Assembly (NCBI GenBank): GCA_963725275.1
Contig: CAVRXS010000005.1
Coordinates: 124,001-188,000 of the forward strand
DNA from: Bog-756 sp963725275
GTDB lineage: Bacteria > Actinomycetota > Acidimicrobiia > Acidimicrobiales > RAAP-2
Length of the DNA: 64,000 nucleotides
Direction: 5' to 3'
Below the pieces are notes generated by a model. The model worked only from the letters and a program-made list of their open reading frames with translations, did not search any database and was not told the DNA's origin. A program made the translations under genes and the position numbers. Positions 49,192-63,341 of this stretch are shown here, piece by piece. Each line of letters begins with the position of its first letter. The stretch's first letter is position 1.

Positions 49192-49623
49192 ATGCCCCCC
49201 AAGAAGAAGACCCTCGCGATCGTGAAGATCCAGCTGCCCGCCGGCGGAGCGACGCCCGCGCCCCCGGTCGGCACGGCCCTCGGGCCGCACGGCGTCCAGA
49301 CCATGGACTTCGTGAAGCAGTACAACGCCGCCACCGAGAAGCAGGCAGGCTCCATCGTGCCGGTCGAGATCACGATCTACGAGGACCGGACCTTCTCGTT
49401 CATCCTCAAGACCCCGCCGGCTGCCGCCCTGCTGCGCCAGGCCGCCGGGATCGACAAGGGTGCGGCGACCGCCGGCCGCGAGCAGGTGGCCACCGTCACC
49501 AGCGCCCAGATCGAGGAGATCGCGGTCATCAAGATGCCCGACCTCAACACGTCCGACATCGAGGCGGCCAAGCGCCAGGTGGCCGGCACGGCCCGGTCCA
49601 TGGGGATCGCCGTCGCCGGCTGA
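49192..49623 (+). CDS. rplK: 50S ribosomal protein L11
   Basis: 143 residues. IVKIQLPAGGATPAPPVGTA at the N-terminal domain, which contacts release and elongation factors, and the C-terminal rRNA-binding domain with AGIDKGAATAG and DIEAAKRQVAGTARSMGI. Part of the GTPase-associated centre. ATG 49192 follows TTAAGGAG. Co-transcribed with nusG and rplA. Confidence 0.97.
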   Translation: MPPKKKTLAIVKIQLPAGGATPAPPVGTALGPHGVQTMDFVKQYNAATEKQAGSIVPVEITIYEDRTFSFILKTPPAAALLRQAAGIDKGAATAGREQVATVTSAQIEEIAVIKMPDLNTSDIEAAKRQVAGTARSMGIAVAG

Positions 49624-49660
49624 GCCGGACACCGAAGGCCGCGAGCACGGAGAGAGACAC

Positions 49661-50383
49661 ATGTCCAGGGGAAAGAAGTACACGTCGAGCGTCGCCCTGT
49701 TCGACCGCCAGCATCTCTACACGCCGATCGAGGCGGTCGACCTGGTGAAGTCCATGGCCAAGGCCTCCTTCGACGAGACCGTCGAGCTGGCGGTCCGCCT
49801 CGGAGTCGACCCCCGCAAGGCCGACCAGATCGTCCGGGGCACCCTGTCGCTGCCGGCCGGCACCGGTCGGACCGCCCGCGTGGCGGTCTTCGCCGCCGGC
49901 GAAAAGGCAACCGAGGCCCGGGCCGCGGGGGCCGATGTCGTCGGAGCCGACGATCTGGTGGCCCGGGTCGCCAACGACGGGTTCCTCGAGTTCGACGTCG
50001 CGATCGCGACCCCGGACCTCATGGGGCAGGTCGGGACCCTCGGTCGGGTGCTCGGCCCGCGCGGGTTGATGCCCAACCCCAAGACGGGCACCGTCACCGA
50101 CGACGTGGAGCGCGCGGTCCTCGAGTTCAAGGGAGGCCGGGTCGAGTACCGCACCGACAAGGTGGGTAACATCCACATCCGGGTGGGCAAGGCCTCGTTC
50201 GAACGTGCCCCGCTGCTCGAGAACATCCACGCAGTCATCGAGGAGCTCCACCGGGTCAAGCCGGCCTCGGCGAAGGGGCGGTACGTGCGGGCGGTCACGC
50301 TGTCCTCGACCATGGGCCCGGGGGTCCACATCGACCCGTTGCTGGCCCGCCTCGCCGACGAGGAGTTGTCGGCAACCGCCTGA
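49661..50383 (+). CDS. rplA: 50S ribosomal protein L1
   Basis: 240 residues. SVALFDRQHLYTPIEAVDLV, VRLGVDPRKADQIVRGTLSL and the conserved GRVLGPRGLMPNPKTGTV loop followed by KVGNIHIRVGKASF. Binds the 23S L1 stalk and moves E-site tRNA; free L1 usually represses its own rplK-rplA message. Short purine-rich leader GGAGAGAGACAC before ATG 49661. Confidence 0.97.
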   Translation: MSRGKKYTSSVALFDRQHLYTPIEAVDLVKSMAKASFDETVELAVRLGVDPRKADQIVRGTLSLPAGTGRTARVAVFAAGEKATEARAAGADVVGADDLVARVANDGFLEFDVAIATPDLMGQVGTLGRVLGPRGLMPNPKTGTVTDDVERAVLEFKGGRVEYRTDKVGNIHIRVGKASFERAPLLENIHAVIEELHRVKPASAKGRYVRAVTLSSTMGPGVHIDPLLARLADEELSATA

Positions 50384-50431
50384 CTCCGGCGCCAGCTGGC
50401 CGCTCGCCGGTCCGCTGGACTAGAGTCTCGT

Positions 50432-50598
50432 TGCTTCCAAATCGACAGAACTTGCCGTAGACGTCCGGTGTACCGGTCACCCGGTACCGAAGGGGCCCGA
50501 ATGGGTCCGCCTGACCAGGCGTTCCGCTCCGAGCACCCGGTGCTCGCGCGTTGCCACTCGCTGGCGTCTACGGCCCGGACCCGAGCGTGATGCTCGGT
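50432..50598 (+). promoter_or_regulatory. Ribosomal protein L10-type leader
   Basis: The 224-base gap before rplJ contains the sequence style of the L10 leader: GCCGTAGACGTCCGGTG, an AAGGGGCCC segment, then a GC-rich hairpin region (CCGCCTGACCAGGCG...) before the Shine-Dalgarno. In many bacteria the L10-L12 complex binds this kink-turn-containing leader and shuts off rplJL. A TAGAGT at 50421-50426 may be the -10. Assignment rests on position and primary sequence, not a covariance search. Confidence 0.6.
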
Positions 50599-50607
50599 GG
50601 AGGGACC

Positions 50608-51348
50608 ATGGACAATCCGAGGGCCGACAAGGTCGCCGTCGTGAACGAGGTACGCGACCGGCTGGAAGCAGCCGACGGCGCCCTGCTGACCGAGTACCGC
50701 GGCCTGACCGTGGCCCAGCTCGCCGAGCTCCGCCGTGAGCTGGCCGCCGCCGGTGGCGACTACAAGGTCTACAAGAACACCCTGGTCCGTCTCGCCGTCG
50801 CAGACGGACCGCGGGCCGGGATCCAGGACCTGCTCACGGGCCCGACGGCCATCGCCTTCGTCCAGGGTGACGTGAGTGCGGTGGCCAAGGCCCTCCGGGA
50901 CTTCGCCCGGGGCAACCCCGATCTGGTGGTCAAGGGCGGCATCGTCGGGACTGGCCTGCTCTCCGCAGCTGAGATCACCCGGCTGGCCGATCTCCCGCCG
51001 CGGGACACCCTGCTCGCGCAGTTCGCCGGCGCCCTCTCGGCCCCGCTCCAGCAGTTCGCCGGCCTGGTCCAGGCCCTGCCCCGCAACCTGGCCTACGGCA
51101 TCGCCGCCCTGCTCGACGAGCGCCGGGCTGCCGAGGGCGGCTCAGCAGACAGCGCCGCAGAGGCTGCCACTGAGACAGCCGCCAGTGAGGACACCGCGGA
51201 GGCTGCCACCGCTGCCGACACCGGCGGGGACGCCGCCGCCGAGACAGCCGAAGAGACCCCCGCGGAGACAGTCGAGGCAGCAGCCGACGCTGCGGAGGAT
51301 GCCGCCGGGGACAGCGCCGACCCACCAGAGGACGCTCCGGCCGGCTAG
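50608..51348 (+). CDS. rplJ: 50S ribosomal protein L10 with long acidic tail
   Basis: 246 residues from ATG 50608 (GGTGGAGGGA upstream). The L10 core VVNEVRDRLEAADGALLTEY, GDYKVYKNTLVRLAV, GPTAIAFVQGD and the L12-binding helix (LAQFAGALSAPLQQFAGLVQ, then NLAYGIAALLDER) end near residue 172. An additional tail of about 74 residues is almost wholly Ala, Glu, Thr and Asp. L10 anchors L7/L12 dimers on the stalk. Confidence 0.95.
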   Translation: MDNPRADKVAVVNEVRDRLEAADGALLTEYRGLTVAQLAELRRELAAAGGDYKVYKNTLVRLAVADGPRAGIQDLLTGPTAIAFVQGDVSAVAKALRDFARGNPDLVVKGGIVGTGLLSAAEITRLADLPPRDTLLAQFAGALSAPLQQFAGLVQALPRNLAYGIAALLDERRAAEGGSADSAAEAATETAASEDTAEAATAADTGGDAAAETAEETPAETVEAAADAAEDAAGDSADPPEDAPAG

Positions 51349-51426
51349 TCCGTCCCGGACGACCCGACCCACCGACAGACACGACCGACAAGACCGACAA
51401 CAGACCACGAACGAGGAGTCACAACG

Positions 51427-51822
51427 ATGGCTGCAACCCTGACCAAGGACCAGATTCTGGACGGCATCGCCGAGCTGTCCGTGCTCGAGCTCAGCGAACT
51501 GCTGAAGGAGTTCGAGGAGCGCTTCGGCGTGACCGCGGCTGCTCCGGTGGCCGTAGCTGCCGCCCCTGCCCCCGGCGCCGCCGGGGGCGATGGCGCCGCC
51601 GAGGAGGAGCAGAGCGAGTTCGACGTCATCCTGACCGGCGCCGGGGACAAGAAGATCCAGGTCATCAAGGAGGTTCGTGCGCTGACCAGCCTCGGGCTGA
51701 AGGAGGCCAAGGACCTCGTGGACGGTGCCCCCAAGCCCGTGCTCGAGAAGGTCAACAAGGAGGACGCCGACAAGGCGAAGGCGCAGCTCGAGGGCGCCGG
51801 GGCCTCTGTCGAGCTCAAGTAG
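51427..51822 (+). CDS. rplL: 50S ribosomal protein L7/L12
   Basis: 131 residues. N-terminal dimerisation helices (LTKDQILDGIAELSVLELSE), Ala/Pro/Gly-rich hinge, and C-terminal factor-binding domain EFDVILTGAGDKKIQVIKEV with LGLKEAKDLVDGAPK. Multi-copy stalk protein recruiting EF-Tu and EF-G. Preceded by a 60-base thymine-free spacer and GAGGAG. Confidence 0.97.
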   Translation: MAATLTKDQILDGIAELSVLELSELLKEFEERFGVTAAAPVAVAAAPAPGAAGGDGAAEEEQSEFDVILTGAGDKKIQVIKEVRALTSLGLKEAKDLVDGAPKPVLEKVNKEDADKAKAQLEGAGASVELK

Positions 51823-51960
51823 GCCCCCTGGGGCTCCGGGTCCCGATTCGGGCTCTGGCCAGGACCGGGTGACCGGGTTCAGGGCGACCCCCGGATCCTT
51901 GACTGCGGGGTCCGGTTCTCCTACCCTGGCCGGGCCCGCTCGGCGACGAGCGTCCATGGG

Positions 51961-51989
51961 TTGTGATCGCGTGCGCTTCCGGTTATGCT
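51961..51989 (+). promoter_or_regulatory. rpoB: Promoter of rpoBC
   Basis: TTGTGA (51961-51966), exactly 17 bases, TATGCT (51984-51989). It is the only strong promoter in the 352-base gap 51823-52174 between rplL and rpoB and gives a leader of about 180 bases. No other gene is visible in this gap; the first half is GC-rich and may hold an attenuator of rplJL transcription. Confidence 0.6.
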
Positions 51990-52174
51990 TACTGGTTGCC
52001 GTGCCTGCTCCTGACGCCTTCTTCCGTGTTTTGGCTGATTGACGCGCGCCCTGGCGCCCCCAACGACTGCACCGGCGGCAGTTGTCGACCCCCGAGACGT
52101 GCTGTTCCGCAGCGTGCATCACCGCAGTACCCCGCCCCTGCCCCATTCACCCTGCAACTGGGAGGAGTAGGCCG

Positions 52175-55100
52175 TTGCCTACACGGTCAAACAGCCCGGA
52201 ACGATTTTCGTTTGCCAACATCGACGAGGCCCTACCACTCCCGGATCTGGTGGCCATCCAGCGGGACTCGTTCCAGTGGTTCCTGGACCGGGGCCTCGCC
52301 GAGACGTTCGACGACATCAGCCCGATCGAGGACTTCACCGGTCAGCTGAGCCTCGAGCTCGAGTTCGACCCGACCGACCCCGACCTGCGACCGCCGCCGA
52401 AGTTCTCGGTGGAGGAGTGCAAGGAAAAGGACATGACCTACGCCGCGCCCGTCTTCGTGCGCGCCCGGTTCATGAATGCGAGTACAGGCGAGATCAAGGA
52501 ACAGACGGTCTTCATGGGGGACTTCCCCGTCATGACCGACAAGGGCACCTTCATCGTCAACGGCACCGAGCGTGTCGTGGTCAGCCAGCTGGTGCGCTCC
52601 CCGGGGGTCATCTTCCAGCCCGGCCGAGATGCCAAGACCGTCTTCACCGGCACCATCCATCCCTACCGCGGCGAGTGGATCGAGTTCGACGTCGAGGCCA
52701 AGCCGGGCAAGGACGTCACGGCCGGCTGCCGGGTCGCCCGCAAGCGCCGGATCTCGCTGTTCGTCCTGCTGCGCGCCCTCGGCTACGAGGACCAGTCCTT
52801 CCTCGAGCGGTTCGTCCGCCACTTCGACTTCCTCGAAGGACAGTGGGAGAAGGAGCAGCACATCGCGCCCACCCGCGAGGACGCGCTGCTCGAGATCTAC
52901 AAGCGCGCCCGTCCCGGTGAGCCGCTCTCGGTGGAGGCGGCCCGGCAGTACTTCGAGAACGCCTTCTTCAACCCGAAGCGCTACGACCTGACCCGGGTCG
53001 GCCGGTACAAGCTCAACCGCAAGCTGGGTCCGGAGATCGAGCGGATCTCGGACCTCCTGCAGATCGATCTCGAGCGGCCCTCGCCCACCCAGGGCGTGCT
53101 GAGCCCCTCGGAGATCCTGGCCTCCGCGACCTACATGCTCCACCTGGCCAAGCACATGGCCGACGGCGAGTCGACCTACCGCATCGACGACCAGGACCAC
53201 TTCGCCAACCGGCGGATCCGCTCGGTCGGGGAGCTCATCCAGAACCAGGTTCGGGTCGGGCTGTCCCGGATGGAGCGGGTCGTCCGCGAGCGGATGACCA
53301 CCCAGGACGTCGAGGCGATCACGCCACAGACGTTGATCAACATCCGCCCGGTGGTCGCCGCGGTCAAGGAGTTCTTCGGCACCAGCCAGCTCAGCCAGTT
53401 CATGGACCAGAACAACCCGCTCTCCGGCCTCGCCCACAAGCGGCGGCTCTCCGCGCTCGGCCCGGGCGGCCTCTCCCGTGAGCGGGCCGGCTTCGAGGTC
53501 CGCGACGTGCACACCTCCCACTACGGCCGGATGTGCCCGATCGAGACGCCCGAGGGGCCGAACATCGGCCTCATCGGGTCCCTGGCGACCTACGCCCGGG
53601 TCAACGAGTACGGCTTCATCGAAACCCCCTACCGCAAGGTCGTCAACGGCAAGGTGACCGAGGAGGTCACCTACCTGGCAGCCGACGAGGAGGAGGAGCA
53701 CGTCATCGCCCAGGCCTCCGCCGCGCTCGACGACCACGGCCGCTTCACCGAGGAGAAGGTGCTCGTGCGACGTGGCCCGCAGGGGACCGGCGTGCGGGTC
53801 GGTGCCGCCACCACCTCGTTCGGCACGACCTCGGAGGTCGACTTCGTACCCCCGGCCGAGGTCGACCTCATGGACGTCTCCCCCAAGCAGATCGTCTCGG
53901 TCTCGACCGCCCTCATCCCCTTCGTCGAGCACGACGACGCGAACCGGGCCCTGATGGGCGCCAACATGCAGAAGCAGGCCGTCCCGCTGGTGGTGCCCGA
54001 GGCCCCCTACATCGGCACCGGTGTCGAGGCCCGCGCCGCGCGCGACGCCGGGGACGTGATCATGGCGGAGGGAGACGGCACGGTCGTCGACGTGTCGGGT
54101 GACCAGATCACCGTCGAGTACAAGGCCGGAGTCAAGGACCGCGCCGGCCACGTGCTCGGCCGGAAGGTCTACCGCCTGGCCAAGTTCCGCCGCTCCAACC
54201 AGAACACGGCCATCAACCAGAAGGTCATCGTCGACGAAGGCCAGAGCGTCTCGCTCGGCTACGTGCTGGCCGACGGGCCCGCCACCCACAACGGCGAGCT
54301 CGCGCTGGGCAAGAACCTGCTGGTCGCCTTCATGCCGTGGGAGGGCTACAACTACGAGGACGCCATCATCCTCTCCGAGCGCCTGGTGAAGGACGACGTC
54401 CTCACCTCGATCCACATCGAGGAGCACGAGGTCGACGCCCGCGACACGAAGTTGGGTGCCGAGGAGATCACCCGGGACATCCCCAACCTCTCCGAGGAGA
54501 TCCTGGCCGACCTCGACGAGCGGGGCATCATCCGGATCGGGGCCGAGGTCGGCCCTGGCGATGTGCTGGTCGGCAAGGTGACTCCCAAGGGGGAGACCGA
54601 GCAGACCCCCGAGGAGCGGCTGCTGCGTGCCATCTTCGGCGAAAAGGCCCGCGAGGTCCGCGACACGTCCCTCAAGGTCCCCCACGGGGAGCAGGGCACG
54701 GTCATCGACGTCCGGGTCTTCTCCCGCGACGACGCCCATGAGCTGCCACCCGGGGTCGAGCAGTTGGTCCGGGTCTACGTGGCCCAGAAGCGGAAGATCT
54801 CCGAGGGTGACAAGCTCGCCGGCCGCCATGGCAACAAGGGGGTCATCTCGAAGATCCTCCCCATCGAGGACATGCCCTTCCAAGCCGACGGCACCCCGGT
54901 CGACATCATCCTCAACCCGCTCGGCGTGCCGAGCCGGATGAACGTCGGCCAGGTGCTCGAGTCCCATCTGGGCTACGCCGCCCGCTGGGGTTGGGAGGGT
55001 GCAGGGGAACTCGCCCGCACCCCGTTGCGGGGCACCGAGAACAAGACCCGTCCGAGGACCGATCCGGCCGTGTGGGTATCGACGCCGGTCTTCGACGGCG

Positions 55101-55749
55101 CCCACTGGGACGAGGAGGACGACGCCGGGCGGCACCCGACCATCCAGCAGATCTTCCGCCGGCTCAACCCGGACGGGGTCGACGGCGCCGTCCAGGTCAG
55201 CGATGACGGGAAGGCGCAGCTGTTCAACGGCCGCACCGGCGAGCCCTACGACAACCCGGTCTCGGTCGGCTACGTGTACATCCTGAAGCTCCACCACCTG
55301 GTGGACGACAAGATCCACGCCCGGTCCACCGGTCCCTACTCGATGATCACCCAGCAGCCGCTCGGCGGCAAGGCCCAGTTCGGCGGGCAGCGGTTCGGCG
55401 AGATGGAGGTGTGGGCACTCGAGGCGTTCGGCGCCGCCTACGCCCTCCAGGAGCTGCTGACCATCAAGTCCGACGACGTGCTCGGCAGGGTGAAGGTCTA
55501 CGAGGCGATCGTGAAGGGGGAGAACATCCCAGAGCCGGGGATCCCGGAGAGCTTCAAGGTACTCATCAAGGAGATGCAGTCGTTGTGTCTGGACGTCGAG
55601 GTCCTGGCGCCCGGCGGCGAGGAGATCGAGATGCGCGAGTTGGACGAGGACGTGTTCCGCACGGCCGAAGAGCTCGGGATCGACATCAGCCGGCCGGAAC
55701 GTGGTTCTGACGAGGAAGATGCCCGACGCGCCGCGGAAAGGGGTTTCTG

Positions 55750-55750
<1 letters not shown>
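52175..55750 (+). CDS. rpoB: RNA polymerase subunit beta
   Basis: About 1191 residues. I chose TTG 52175 (PTRSNSPERFSFANIDEALP) because GGGAGGAG sits eight bases upstream. The rifampicin pocket is wild-type: SQLSQFMDQNNPLSGL, HKRRLSALGPGGLSRER. Further hallmarks: MCPIETPEGPNIGLIGSL, FMPWEGYNYEDAIILSERLV, the active-site HGNKGVISKILP and GGKAQFGGQRFGEMEVWALE. The stop shares a base with the rpoC ATG. Confidence 0.97.
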
Positions 55751-59832
<4,082 letters not shown>

Positions 59833-59937
59833 CACCGGGGCGTCCTGAACGGCGGGGCGTGATGTGCGGCGCGAGCCCGCATACGCTCTGACCGGGACGA
59901 ACGTCGGCTCCAGAGGGATCTCCTGCCCCGGGCGCGC

Positions 59938-59966
59938 TTGCCCGGTCGCAGGGGATGCCGTACCAT
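59938..59966 (+). promoter_or_regulatory. rpsL: Promoter for the str operon (rpsL-rpsG-fusA)
   Basis: TTGCCC (59938-59943), 17-base spacer, TACCAT (59961-59966), in the 282-base gap between rpoC and rpsL. It gives a leader of about 140 bases. The rest of the gap has no gene. Confidence 0.55.
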
Positions 59967-60114
59967 GGTGTTCCTACGGCTGCGCGCCGATGGTGCGCCG
60001 TGCCTGCGTGCAGGTCGCTTTTGCAGGTGGTCCGTGCAGTGCCACTGTGCAATCCGTCCTGCCGGAGAGCCGAGTCCTGAAGTCTCCCTGCAGTCCAAAA
60101 CCTAGAGGTCACGC

Positions 60115-60486
60115 GTGCCCACGATTTCCCAGCTCGTCCGTTACGGCCGGGCAACCAAGCCGACGAAGTCGAAGACCCCCGCCCTTCGGGGCGCCCCGCA
60201 GCGCCGGGGCGTGTGCACGCGCGTCTATACCCACACCCCGAAGAAGCCGAACTCGGCGCTCCGGAAGGTCGCCCGGGTCCGGTTGACCAGCGGCCTCGAG
60301 GTCACCGCGTACATCCCCGGCGAGGGCCACAACCTGCAGGAGCACTCGATCGTCCTGGTCCGCGGCGGGCGGGTCAAGGACCTCCCGGGCGTCCGGTACA
60401 AGGTGATCCGGGGCACCCTCGACGCATCGGGTGTCCGGGAGCGCAACCAGGCCCGGAGCCGCTACGGCGCCAAGAAGGAGTCCTGA
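60115..60486 (+). CDS. rpsL: 30S ribosomal protein S12
   Basis: 123 residues from GTG 60115. TISQLVRYGRATKPTKSKTP, the decoding-centre loops TPKKPNSALRKVARVRLT (Lys42-type) and RGGRVKDLPGVRYKVIRG (Lys87-type) are unmodified, so streptomycin-sensitive alleles. Initiates the rpsL-rpsG-fusA operon. Confidence 0.97.
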   Translation: MPTISQLVRYGRATKPTKSKTPALRGAPQRRGVCTRVYTHTPKKPNSALRKVARVRLTSGLEVTAYIPGEGHNLQEHSIVLVRGGRVKDLPGVRYKVIRGTLDASGVRERNQARSRYGAKKES

Positions 60487-60487
60487 C

Positions 60488-60958
60488 GTGCCCCGCAAAG
60501 GTCCAGCAGTCCGACGTGAGCTGATGCCCGATCCGGTGTACCACTCGGTACTGGTCACCCAGGTGGTCAACCGGGTGCTGAGCCGGGGGAAGCGGACCCT
60601 GGCCGAGCGCATCGTCTACGACGCCCTCGCCGACATCGCCGAGAAGAGCGGCAACGATCCGGTCTCGGTCCTCAAGAAGGCCGTCGAGAACACCCGGCCC
60701 GAGCTCGAGGTCCGCAGCCGCCGGGTCGGCGGCGCCACCTACCAGGTCCCCGTCGAGGTGCGCCCGCGCCGGGCGACCACCCTGTCCATCCGGTGGCTGG
60801 TCGGATACTCCCAGCAGCGCCGTGAGAAGACCATGGCCGAGCGGCTCTCCAACGAGGTCCGGGACGCGGCCAACGGCATCGGGGCGGCTGCCAAGCGGCG
60901 CGAGGACCTGCACAAGATGGCCGAGTCCAACAAGGCCTTCGCCCACTACCGCTGGTAG
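60488..60958 (+). CDS. rpsG: 30S ribosomal protein S7
   Basis: 156 residues from GTG 60488, one base after the rpsL stop. PRKGPAVRRELMPDPVYHS, RGGATYQVPVEVRP-type loop (RVGGATYQVPVEVRPRRAT) and the C-terminal KREDLHKMAESNKAFAHYRW. Nucleates the 30S head near the E site. Confidence 0.97.
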   Translation: MPRKGPAVRRELMPDPVYHSVLVTQVVNRVLSRGKRTLAERIVYDALADIAEKSGNDPVSVLKKAVENTRPELEVRSRRVGGATYQVPVEVRPRRATTLSIRWLVGYSQQRREKTMAERLSNEVRDAANGIGAAAKRREDLHKMAESNKAFAHYRW

Positions 60959-61026
60959 GAGGGTCCGCTCCGCCCCACCCGGACCCGAACCCTTCGCGAC
61001 GAGTACTACCCGAGAGCTGAACAATC

Positions 61027-63123
61027 ATGGCTGAACACCCAACCCGCAACCACCCGCTTGCCAAGACCCGCAACATCGGGATCATGGCCCACATCGACGC
61101 GGGCAAGACCACCACCACCGAGCGGATCCTCTACTACACCGGCAAGAACTACAAGATCGGTGAGGTCCACGAAGGCGCGGCCACCATGGACTGGATGGTC
61201 CAGGAGCAGGAGCGCGGCATCACCATCACCTCGGCGGCCACGACCACCCTGTGGAACGACACCCTGATCAACATCATCGACACCCCCGGCCACGTCGACT
61301 TCACCGTCGAGGTCGAGCGTTCGCTGCGGGTGCTCGACGGCGCCGTCGCGGTGTTCGACGCGGTGGCCGGCGTGGAGCCCCAGACCGAGACGGTCTGGCG
61401 CCAGGCCAACAAGTACGGGGTCCCGAGGATCTGCTTCGTCAACAAGATGGACCGGACCGGGGCCGACTTCGACCAGTGCGTCGAGATGATCAAGGACCGC
61501 CTCGACGCCACGGTGGCGGTCGTCCAGCTGCCCATCGGCGCCGAGGGCGAGTTCCGGGGCGTGGTGGACGTGGTGCGGATGCGGGCCCTGGTCTGGGACG
61601 AGGGCATGGGCGAGGAGTGGAGCGAGGAGGCCATCCCGGCCGACCTCGAGCAGGCCGCCACCGCGGCCCACGCGGCCCTCATCGACGTGGTCTCCAACCA
61701 CGACGACACCATCATGGAGAAGTACCTCGGCGAGGAGGAGATCACCGCCGAGGACATCACCCGGGCCCTGCGCACGGTGACACTGGGCAACCATGCGGTT
61801 CCCGTGCTGTGCGGCTCCGCCTTCAAGAACAAGGGCGTCCAGCCCATGCTCGACGCGGTGGTCGACTACCTGCCGAGCCCGCTCGACATTCCCCCGACCA
61901 TGGGCACCGTCCCCCGCAAGGAGGGGGTGACCGTGGAGCGTCCCGCCGATGACTCGGCACCCTTCTCGGCGCTGGCCTTCAAGGTCATGACCGATCCCTT
62001 CGTGGGCAAGCTGACCTACCTCCGCGTCTACTCGGGCACCCTGACCAAGGGTTCCGGGGTGGTCAACTCGACCAAGGACCGCAAGGAGCGGGTCGGCCGG
62101 CTGCTCCAGATGCACGCCAACACCCGCGAGGACCTCGACGCGGTCTTCGCCGGTGACATCGTGGCCGTGGTCGGCCTCAAGCAGACCACCACCGGGGACA
62201 CCCTCTGCGATCCCGACGACCAGGTCGTCCTCGAGTCGCTGACCTTCCCCGAGCCGGTCATCCACGTCGCCGTGGAGCCCAAGACCAAGGCCGACCAGGA
62301 CAAGCTGTCCAAGGCCCTGTTCTCGCTGTCCGAGGAGGACCCGACCTTCCGGGTCCAGTCGGACGAGGAGACCGGCCAGACGGTGATCTCGGGGATGGGC
62401 GAGCTCCATCTCGAGGTGCTGGTCGACCGCATGCTCCGCGAGTTCAATGTGGACGCCAACGTCGGGAAACCCCAGGTGGCCTACCGCGAGACCGTCCGCA
62501 AGAAGGTCGAGAAGGTCGAGACCAAGTACATCCGCCAGACCGGCGGCAGGGGCCAGTACGGCCACGTCGTGATCTCGCTCGAGCCGACCGGCCCGGGCGG
62601 CGGGTACGAGTTCGAGGACAAGATCACCGGCGGTGTGATCCCGAAGGAGTACATCCCGTCGGTGAACCAGGGGATCCAGGAGTCGATCACCTCGGGTGTG
62701 CTCGCGGGATATCCCACCGTCGACATCAAGGTGACCCTCACCTACGGGTCCTACCACGACGTCGACTCGTCGGAGATGGCCTTCAAGATCGCCGGATCGA
62801 TGGCGATCAAGAAGGCCGCTCAGCTTGCGGACCCGGTCCTGTTGGAGCCGGTGATGGCGGTCGAGGTCACCACCCCCGAGGAGTACATGGGCGACGTGAT
62901 CGGCGACCTGTCCGCACGCCGGGGCAAGGTCGAGGGCATGGAGCAGCGGGGCAGCAGTCACATCGTGCGGGCGCAGGTACCGCTGAGCGACATGTTCGGC
63001 TACGCTACCGACCTGCGCTCGCGTACGCAGGGGCGGGCTACGTACTCGATGCAGTTCCACGCGTACAACCAGGTCCCCGAGTCGATCGCCAAGGAGATCA
63101 TCGCCAAGGCGCGCGGAGAGTAG
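61027..63123 (+). CDS. fusA: Translation elongation factor G
   Basis: 698 residues. G1 AHIDAGKTTT (21-30), switch I RGITITSAATT, G3 DTPGHVDF, G4 NKMD, G5 GSAFKNKG; domain IV YRETVRKKVEKVETKYIRQT with GGRGQYGHV, and domain V VTTPEEYMGDVIGDLSARRG. Drives ribosome translocation and, with RRF, recycling. ATG 61027; weak purine-rich leader. Confidence 0.97.
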   Translation: MAEHPTRNHPLAKTRNIGIMAHIDAGKTTTTERILYYTGKNYKIGEVHEGAATMDWMVQEQERGITITSAATTTLWNDTLINIIDTPGHVDFTVEVERSLRVLDGAVAVFDAVAGVEPQTETVWRQANKYGVPRICFVNKMDRTGADFDQCVEMIKDRLDATVAVVQLPIGAEGEFRGVVDVVRMRALVWDEGMGEEWSEEAIPADLEQAATAAHAALIDVVSNHDDTIMEKYLGEEEITAEDITRALRTVTLGNHAVPVLCGSAFKNKGVQPMLDAVVDYLPSPLDIPPTMGTVPRKEGVTVERPADDSAPFSALAFKVMTDPFVGKLTYLRVYSGTLTKGSGVVNSTKDRKERVGRLLQMHANTREDLDAVFAGDIVAVVGLKQTTTGDTLCDPDDQVVLESLTFPEPVIHVAVEPKTKADQDKLSKALFSLSEEDPTFRVQSDEETGQTVISGMGELHLEVLVDRMLREFNVDANVGKPQVAYRETVRKKVEKVETKYIRQTGGRGQYGHVVISLEPTGPGGGYEFEDKITGGVIPKEYIPSVNQGIQESITSGVLAGYPTVDIKVTLTYGSYHDVDSSEMAFKIAGSMAIKKAAQLADPVLLEPVMAVEVTTPEEYMGDVIGDLSARRGKVEGMEQRGSSHIVRAQVPLSDMFGYATDLRSRTQGRATYSMQFHAYNQVPESIAKEIIAKARGE

Positions 63124-63341
63124 GCGGCACAGCGCAGGTCGCACGGAACCGGGTCCCGGAACCGTGAACCGGCCAAGCGCCTCACCAAGACGTTCCACAC
63201 CAACACAAGGCAGTACCGCAGTACCAGAAGCAACAGCATCGGACAGCAGAGACAGAAACACGAGGAAGGATGGAGGCAACCGCCTCCGTCGCGGCGGGCC
63301 CGAGGGGGCACCGCCCGAGATCAGGGAGCACTGCCCCAGCC

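Noticed and set aside
53400..53500. Rifampicin-resistance substitution in rpoB
   Set aside because: The Asp, His and Ser positions of the resistance-determining region are wild-type.
60230..60400. Streptomycin-resistance substitution in rpsL
   Set aside because: Both hot-spot lysines are unchanged.
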